Source of the DNA: F23-D06 sp045132055
Lineage (GTDB): Bacteria; Bacteroidota; Bacteroidia; Bacteroidales; WCHB1-69
DNA: 64,000 nucleotides
Direction of reading: 5' to 3'
Assembly (NCBI GenBank): GCA_045132055.1
Contig: JBGURP010000007.1
Coordinates: 248,001 to 312,000, forward strand
The position numbers were made by a program, and so were the translations under genes. The stretch's first letter is position 1. Each line of letters opens with the position of its first letter. Below, one piece after another: positions 59,891 to 64,000 of this stretch. The notes under the pieces were generated by a model. It was not told the DNA's origin. It saw only the letters and a program-made list of their open reading frames with translations, and made no database searches.

Positions 59891-62311
59891 ATGGTTTTTG
59901 TAAGAATTTACCGATTTTTCACCCAACACAAGATATTTTTATATTCACTTTTGATAATAAGCAGTGTCATCTTTGCCTTCTTCGCAGCAAAGGCACGCTT
60001 CGAAGAGGATTTAATCAAGCTTCTGCCGAAGTCTGACGAATCGGAGTGCGGATTGGTGTTCGGCAATATCAAGGTCAAGGACAAACTCTTCATGCAGATG
60101 ACAGGTGCAGAGCCCGAGGTGATGGTAGGCTACGTGGATGAACTGATGGACTCCATACTCACCAATGACGAAGGCATCGCCAACACACTCTATCGTTTGG
60201 AACCCGACATGGCGCTCAACGCGCTCGATTACGCCATGATGCACGTGCCCTCGTTCGTGGACACGACCCTATACGCCCGTTTCGACTCAGCCATCGCACA
60301 CGCCGACGAAACGATGGCCCGCAACTACGAGATGATCATGAACGACGAGACCGGCATGGCTAGCGAGTTGGTCTCCACCGACCCGTTAGGCCTGCGCGAA
60401 TGCCTGATGCCCGACCTCTCCGGTGGTATGGGCTTCACCCTTATCGACGGCCATCTGTTCTGCGCTGACAGCACCGTGGCACTGATCTTTATCTCCCCTG
60501 ATTTCCAGACATTTGATTCTCAAGCCAGTCATAAACTCGTCAGCCATCTCAACCATTGCATAGAGCAATTCCATCAGGCGCATCCGGATGTGGAGGTGCT
60601 CATGCATGGCGGCGCGGTGGAGGCGGTCGGCAACGCCAGCACCATGAAGCGCGACATCTTCATCACGATTGGAATCTCCTTGGTGTTGATTCTCCTCTAT
60701 TTGTGTATCAGTTTCAAAAGCTACAATATTATATGGCAGAATGTGCTGCCGATTGTTTACGGCACAATCTTCGCGTTGGCCTGCATGTATTGGATTAAAG
60801 GTGGAATGTCATTGATGGCACTAGGCATTGGCGCCGTGATTTTGGGAGTTGCGCTCAGCTATTGTCTGCATGTAATCGTACATCAACGGTTTGTCGGTGA
60901 TGTGGAGCAGATGTTAAAGGATGAAGCCATTCCCGTTTGCCTCGGATGCCTCACCACTATCGGGGCGTTCCTTGGTCTAATGTTCACTCAAAGTGAATTG
61001 TTGAAAGACTTCAGCTTGTTCGCCACCTTCGCGCTCCTCGGCAGCACCTTCTTCACATTGGTCTTCCTGCCTCACTTCCTTAATGTAAAAGATGCCAAGC
61101 ACAGCAAAAGGGCATTCAAGTTGATAGACAAAATCAACAATTATCCTTACGACCGCAACCCGTTTATTATCATTACATTGTGCATAGTCATCCTGATAGG
61201 ATTCATCTTTTCCGGCAAGGTGCAGTTTGATAATGATTTGAAGCATATCGGTTTCGAGAGCGAGGCATTTAAAAAATCCCAAAAATTGTATGCCGAGAAA
61301 AACGATCATGGCGGTTTACAGAAATATTATGCCGTAACTGCTTCCGATCTGGATGAGGCTTTGGATGCCAACGTCGTCATTTCCAATACTCTGGATTCGT
61401 TGCGCAAGGCAGGTGATCTGTTCACTTACACGCCTGTTGTATCCATGTTGTTCCAGTCGCAGGCAGAGCAGGAGCGTCGCATTGCTGCTTGGCAGCGCTA
61501 TTGGACTCCTGAGAAGGTGGCGCAAGCCATGGCAGCCGTGAAGGCCGCCGCGGTGAAAAACGGCCTCTCACCCGACATTTTCGTTCCGTTCCAGGCGATG
61601 GTGGAAGCGGAGTATGAACCCGGGAACCTATATGAGTCCGGCGTTATTCCCGATGGCCTGCTCTGTAATTTCATCGAAGAGACAGATGGCAAGTATCTGA
61701 TTTTCAGCGCACCACAATTATCCAAAGATAAAGCGGTCGAAGTCAGCGACATCATAGCATCCAAACCGCACGCCGTAGTGGTGGATCCCTTATACTACAC
61801 AGGCGGCATGATTTCCCTGATTCACAAGGACTTCAACATGGCATTGCTCATCTCATCCATCTTTGTGTTTGTAGTGCTGCTTTTCTCATTCAGAGATATT
61901 TTGATTTCCCTTCTGGCCTTCATGCCCATGTTCCTTAGCTGGTACGTGGTGCAAGGCTGGATGGCCATTCTCGGTCTGTCATTCAACATGATCAACATTG
62001 TGATTTCCACCTTCATATTCGGTATTGGCGTGGACTACAGTATTTTTGTCATGAAGGGGTTGATTGAGAAGCAGACTCAGGAGAGCAGTAAATTGCTGGA
62101 GTACCACAAGGTAGCCATCTTCTTCTCGGCTCTGGTGTTGATTATCGTGATGGGAGCGATGTTGTTCGCCAAGCACCCGACCATCGTCTCTATCGGCGAG
62201 TGCGCATTAATCGGCATGATCTCCACCATCCTGATCACCTACACTTTACAACCGTTAATCTTCCGTTGGCTGATGAAGATTCCATTCTTGAAGCGTAGAG
62301 TGGAAAAATAA
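59891..62311 (+). CDS. MMPL/RND-type lipid exporter
   Basis: An 806-residue inner-membrane protein with the RND two-fold plan: membrane segment near 14-34, periplasmic loop (about 35-245), membrane cluster (about 250-405, 'DIFITIGISLVLILLYLCI'), second loop (about 430-645), second cluster (about 648-800), with 'FIFGIGVDYSIFVMKGL' and 'AKHPTIVSIGECALIGM'. It is paralogous to the exporter half at 8274 ('FIFGMGDDYSIFVTEGL', 'AKHPAMRSLAEVTIIGM') but has no PlsC domain. It is followed by a LolA-like periplasmic carrier gene and diverges from SPT, so it probably moves a sphingolipid-type product across the inner membrane. That cargo is inferred. Confidence 0.88.
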   Translation: MVFVRIYRFFTQHKIFLYSLLIISSVIFAFFAAKARFEEDLIKLLPKSDESECGLVFGNIKVKDKLFMQMTGAEPEVMVGYVDELMDSILTNDEGIANTLYRLEPDMALNALDYAMMHVPSFVDTTLYARFDSAIAHADETMARNYEMIMNDETGMASELVSTDPLGLRECLMPDLSGGMGFTLIDGHLFCADSTVALIFISPDFQTFDSQASHKLVSHLNHCIEQFHQAHPDVEVLMHGGAVEAVGNASTMKRDIFITIGISLVLILLYLCISFKSYNIIWQNVLPIVYGTIFALACMYWIKGGMSLMALGIGAVILGVALSYCLHVIVHQRFVGDVEQMLKDEAIPVCLGCLTTIGAFLGLMFTQSELLKDFSLFATFALLGSTFFTLVFLPHFLNVKDAKHSKRAFKLIDKINNYPYDRNPFIIITLCIVILIGFIFSGKVQFDNDLKHIGFESEAFKKSQKLYAEKNDHGGLQKYYAVTASDLDEALDANVVISNTLDSLRKAGDLFTYTPVVSMLFQSQAEQERRIAAWQRYWTPEKVAQAMAAVKAAAVKNGLSPDIFVPFQAMVEAEYEPGNLYESGVIPDGLLCNFIEETDGKYLIFSAPQLSKDKAVEVSDIIASKPHAVVVDPLYYTGGMISLIHKDFNMALLISSIFVFVVLLFSFRDILISLLAFMPMFLSWYVVQGWMAILGLSFNMINIVISTFIFGIGVDYSIFVMKGLIEKQTQESSKLLEYHKVAIFFSALVLIIVMGAMLFAKHPTIVSIGECALIGMISTILITYTLQPLIFRWLMKIPFLKRRVEK

Positions 62312-62317
62312 AAATTA

Positions 62318-62325
62318 TACTTTTG
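62318..62325 (+). promoter_or_regulatory. -7 element for the LolA-like gene
   Basis: TACTTTTG (TAnnTTTG) 32 nt before the ATG at 62358; it may add to read-through from the exporter gene. Confidence 0.5.
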
Positions 62326-62357
62326 CCGCCCATTTTTATCAAGACAACTTTTTAATA

Positions 62358-62888
62358 ATGAAAAAATTACTGACCATCATCTTTGCAATGTTGACCTTTG
62401 CCGTTTCTGCGCAGAAGGTTGAGACTCATTTCACTGAATCCAAATTCATCAAAGCGTCCGGCAAGACCCTCGAGGCCGAAGGCACGTTCAAGCTCTTCTC
62501 CGCCGACAAGATGGAGATGCGCTACGCCAAGCCTGCTGGCGACTATTTCATCATCGACGGCAAGACGGTGAACATGAACATGCGCGGTAAGAAGTCGATG
62601 GTGGACACCGATAAAAATGCCGCCATCCGCTCGCAGCGCAACACCCTGATGAACTGCATCAACGGCAATTGGAAACAGGCTGCCACCGACAACAACGCCG
62701 AGAGCTCCGTGGTGGAGAAGGGTGCCAACAAGATCGTGACGTTGAGTGCGAAGAAAGCCGCGCCGAGGGGCTATTCCAAGATTATCATCACCTATCGGAA
62801 GTCCGACAACCTGATTACAGAGATGGTGCTTGAGGAGTTCAACGGCACGGTGACCACCATAAAATTGTCCAACATCGTAAAAAAATAG
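62358..62888 (+). CDS. lolA: LolA-like periplasmic lipid/lipoprotein carrier
   Basis: A 176-residue exported protein with a signal peptide (cleaved near 'FAVSAQ', residue 19). The mature part has the half-barrel pattern of the LolA fold: 'SKFIKASGKTLEAEGTFKLFSADKMEMRYAKPAGDYFIIDGKTV' region, and later 'YSKIIITYRKSDNLITEMVLEEFNG'. LolA ferries lipoproteins or lipids between inner and outer membranes. Its place behind an MMPL exporter suggests that it receives the exported lipid, an arrangement also known from aryl-polyene/flexirubin clusters. A housekeeping LolA role is the alternative. Confidence 0.8.
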   Translation: MKKLLTIIFAMLTFAVSAQKVETHFTESKFIKASGKTLEAEGTFKLFSADKMEMRYAKPAGDYFIIDGKTVNMNMRGKKSMVDTDKNAAIRSQRNTLMNCINGNWKQAATDNNAESSVVEKGANKIVTLSAKKAAPRGYSKIIITYRKSDNLITEMVLEEFNGTVTTIKLSNIVKK

Positions 62889-62929
62889 TATTCAACGAGA
62901 ACTTTGGAGAATTCAGGGCTTTTTTTTCT

Positions 62930-62937
62930 TACCTTTG
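62930..62937 (+). promoter_or_regulatory. -7 element for the cytidylate-kinase-like gene
   Basis: TACCTTTG (TAnnTTTG) 24 nt before the ATG at 62962. Confidence 0.6.
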
Positions 62938-62961
62938 CAGCCTCATTAGAATCAACACAAT

Positions 62962-63606
62962 ATGGAAAACCCGAAAATCGTCATCGCCATCAACCGTGAG
63001 TTCGGCTCCGGAGGCGGGGAAATTGCCCGCAAGCTGGGCGAACTGCTGGGCCTGAAAGTTTACAACAAGGCCATCTTGAACAAACTGACTGAGGATTTCA
63101 ACCTTACCGTGGAAGAAATCGAAAACATCAAAGCCAAGAAAGTCAGCTGGTGGAGCGATTTCTGCCGCTTTTACCAGCAATACGGCACGGGAGGCATGGT
63201 GAGCGGTGCCGTTCTGGAGGACCGCGAAATCACTTCACGCCAAATATACCTTGCCGAAGCCCAGGTCCTGCGCAACCTTGCAGAGCAAGAGTCATGCATC
63301 ATCATCGGGCGCTCCGGGTTCCACGTCTTTAAGGACAACCCTAATGCTTTGAAAATATTCCTTATCGCCAATGAGGAGGCGCGTATAAAACGCATCATGC
63401 AGAAATACAACATGGACGAGGAAACGGCCAAGAAAAACATTCAAGAAGCCGACAAGTCGCGTGAGACATACACCCAGACCTTTGCGGGTGTATCTCGTTA
63501 CGATGCACGCAACTACGACTTTGTTCTCAACGTATCCGACATTCCGACCACTTTGGTGGCTCAGTTTTTGGCCGACAACGTGCGGAAAAAATACCCGAAT
63601 CTGTAA
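62962..63606 (+). CDS. Cytidylate-kinase-like family protein
   Basis: The 214-residue P-loop protein starts 'KIVIAINREFGSGGGEIARKLGELLGL', the modified Walker A of the cytidylate-kinase-like family (AAA_26), with 'IIIGRSGFHVFKDNP' and 'LIANEEARIKRIMQKYNMDEETAKKNI' as the NMP-kinase-like core. Family members occur widely in anaerobes and are distinct from the housekeeping Cmk; substrate is not known. It has its own promoter and terminator, thus monocistronic, and precedes the ribosomal protein operon. Confidence 0.88.
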   Translation: MENPKIVIAINREFGSGGGEIARKLGELLGLKVYNKAILNKLTEDFNLTVEEIENIKAKKVSWWSDFCRFYQQYGTGGMVSGAVLEDREITSRQIYLAEAQVLRNLAEQESCIIIGRSGFHVFKDNPNALKIFLIANEEARIKRIMQKYNMDEETAKKNIQEADKSRETYTQTFAGVSRYDARNYDFVLNVSDIPTTLVAQFLADNVRKKYPNL

Positions 63607-63633
63607 GCCAGATTCCGACGGGAAACACCATCT

Positions 63634-63667
63634 ATGGGGACGATATACACATCGTCCCCATTTTTTT
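63634..63667 (+). terminator. Intrinsic terminator before rplC
   Basis: An 11-bp stem ATGGGGACGAT/ATCGTCCCCAT around a 6-nt loop, followed by a T-run. Confidence 0.9.
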
Positions 63668-63683
63668 CTGCAAAAAATTATAT

Positions 63684-63697
63684 TCCAACATGTTGGA
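63684..63697. promoter_or_regulatory. 14-bp palindrome in the rplC upstream region
   Basis: TCCAACATGTTGGA is a perfect palindrome lying 14 nt before the -7 box at 63712, hence across the -33 region; its TTG may itself serve as -33 element. It might be an operator or chance. Confidence 0.4.
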
Positions 63698-63711
63698 TAT
63701 CAGAAAAAATG

Positions 63712-63719
63712 TATATTTG
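63712..63719 (+). promoter_or_regulatory. -7 element for the rplC operon
   Basis: TATATTTG (TAnnTTTG), after a TTG at 63693-63695. The leader to the rplC ATG at 63840 would be about 114 nt, long compared with most genes here; the 233-nt gap holds the terminator, palindrome, promoter and this leader. Confidence 0.65.
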
Positions 63720-63839
63720 CAGGCTCGAAAATTAAACCGCAAAGTGTTGATAACTTTTTAATACACAGGAAGTTGTCGCAAAAGGATGGTTAACGTTCGA
63801 TGCGTAAAAGACACTAAATTTTTTATAAATCAATTTAAA

Positions 63840-64000
63840 ATGTCAGGATTAATAGGAAAAAAAATTGGTATGACTAGCATCTACGATGCCTCCGGCAAGA
63901 TCGTGCCGTGCACAGTGATAGAGGCTGGTCCTTGCGTGGTTACGCAAGTCAAGACCGTCGAGAAAGACGGCTACAGTGCAATCCAATTGGGTTACGACGA
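63840..64000 (+). CDS. rplC: 50S ribosomal protein L3, N-terminal part (runs off the window)
   Basis: The ATG at 63840 opens a frame reading 'MSGLIGKKIGMTSIYDASGK' followed by 'PCTVIEAGPCVVTQVKT', the conserved start of L3, one of the first proteins to bind 23S rRNA. The window ends after 53 codons. rpsJ, which normally precedes rplC in the S10 operon, is not upstream; instead there is a terminator and a new promoter. Confidence 0.95.
   Translation, partial: MSGLIGKKIGMTSIYDASGKIVPCTVIEAGPCVVTQVKTVEKDGYSAIQLGYD

Noticed and set aside
63634..63661. Third copy of the GTAGAGACG palindrome family
   Set aside because: The stem GGGGACGAT shares only GACG with that family and is followed by a T-run; it is best read as an ordinary terminator.

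Overview
The window looks like a chromosomal segment of an uncultured-type member of the Bacteroidales or a close relative (Bacteroidota). The clues agree: recurrent TAnnTTTG -7 promoter elements, start codons without Shine-Dalgarno sequences, a GldH lipoprotein, several secreted proteins ending in type IX secretion sorting domains, the Bacteroidota-specific rpmG-DUF4295-ftsY order, a FeoA-FeoB fusion and a serine palmitoyltransferase (sphingolipid) locus. No phage, insertion sequence, CRISPR array or rRNA was seen. One tRNA (Pro, CGG) is present. The species cannot be named from this sequence.

Layout. 0-8.2 kb: end of a TPR protein, a DUF4328 membrane protein, tRNA-Pro, a nucleoside phosphorylase, ricT-gldH, and a minus-strand hpt-adk-dxr-rsgA run. 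8.3-18 kb: an accessory-looking plus-strand gene run with an RND/MMPL exporter fused to a PlsC acyltransferase and a methyltransferase-like tail, a CrtI-type FAD oxidoreductase, a B12-type radical SAM enzyme, two unknown proteins, an alpha/beta hydrolase and a PaaK-like adenylating ligase. I read it as an undescribed lipid-modification and export pathway. 18-24 kb: housekeeping genes (obgE, rpmG, DUF4295, ftsY, ispH, purH, ung). 23.7-27.4 kb: minus-strand feoAB, a His-rich cation efflux protein and a Cys-rich FeoB partner. 27.6-35.3 kb: a 2561-residue secreted surface protein. 35.3-50.6 kb: glycosyltransferase, two secreted proteins plus PBP1A, AddB-like nuclease, lepA, a secreted zinc carboxypeptidase and a pseudouridine synthase.

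50.6-54.5 kb holds the most unexpected content: a gatE-gatD pair, the amidotransferase that makes Gln-tRNA(Gln) in archaea, behind a long leader made of palindromic repeats. 54.6-62.9 kb looks like a sphingolipid locus: acyl ligase, acyl carrier protein, GNAT-fold acyltransferase, short-chain reductase, serine palmitoyltransferase, a second MMPL exporter and a LolA-like carrier. SPT and the exporter diverge from overlapping promoters. The window ends with a cytidylate-kinase-like gene and the start of rplC.

Small-scale structure recurs between genes: palindromes with GTAGAGACG-type arms, hairpins whose stems change while the GAA loop stays fixed, and pyrimidine-rich roughly 10-nt repeats placed directly before start codons on the sense strand.
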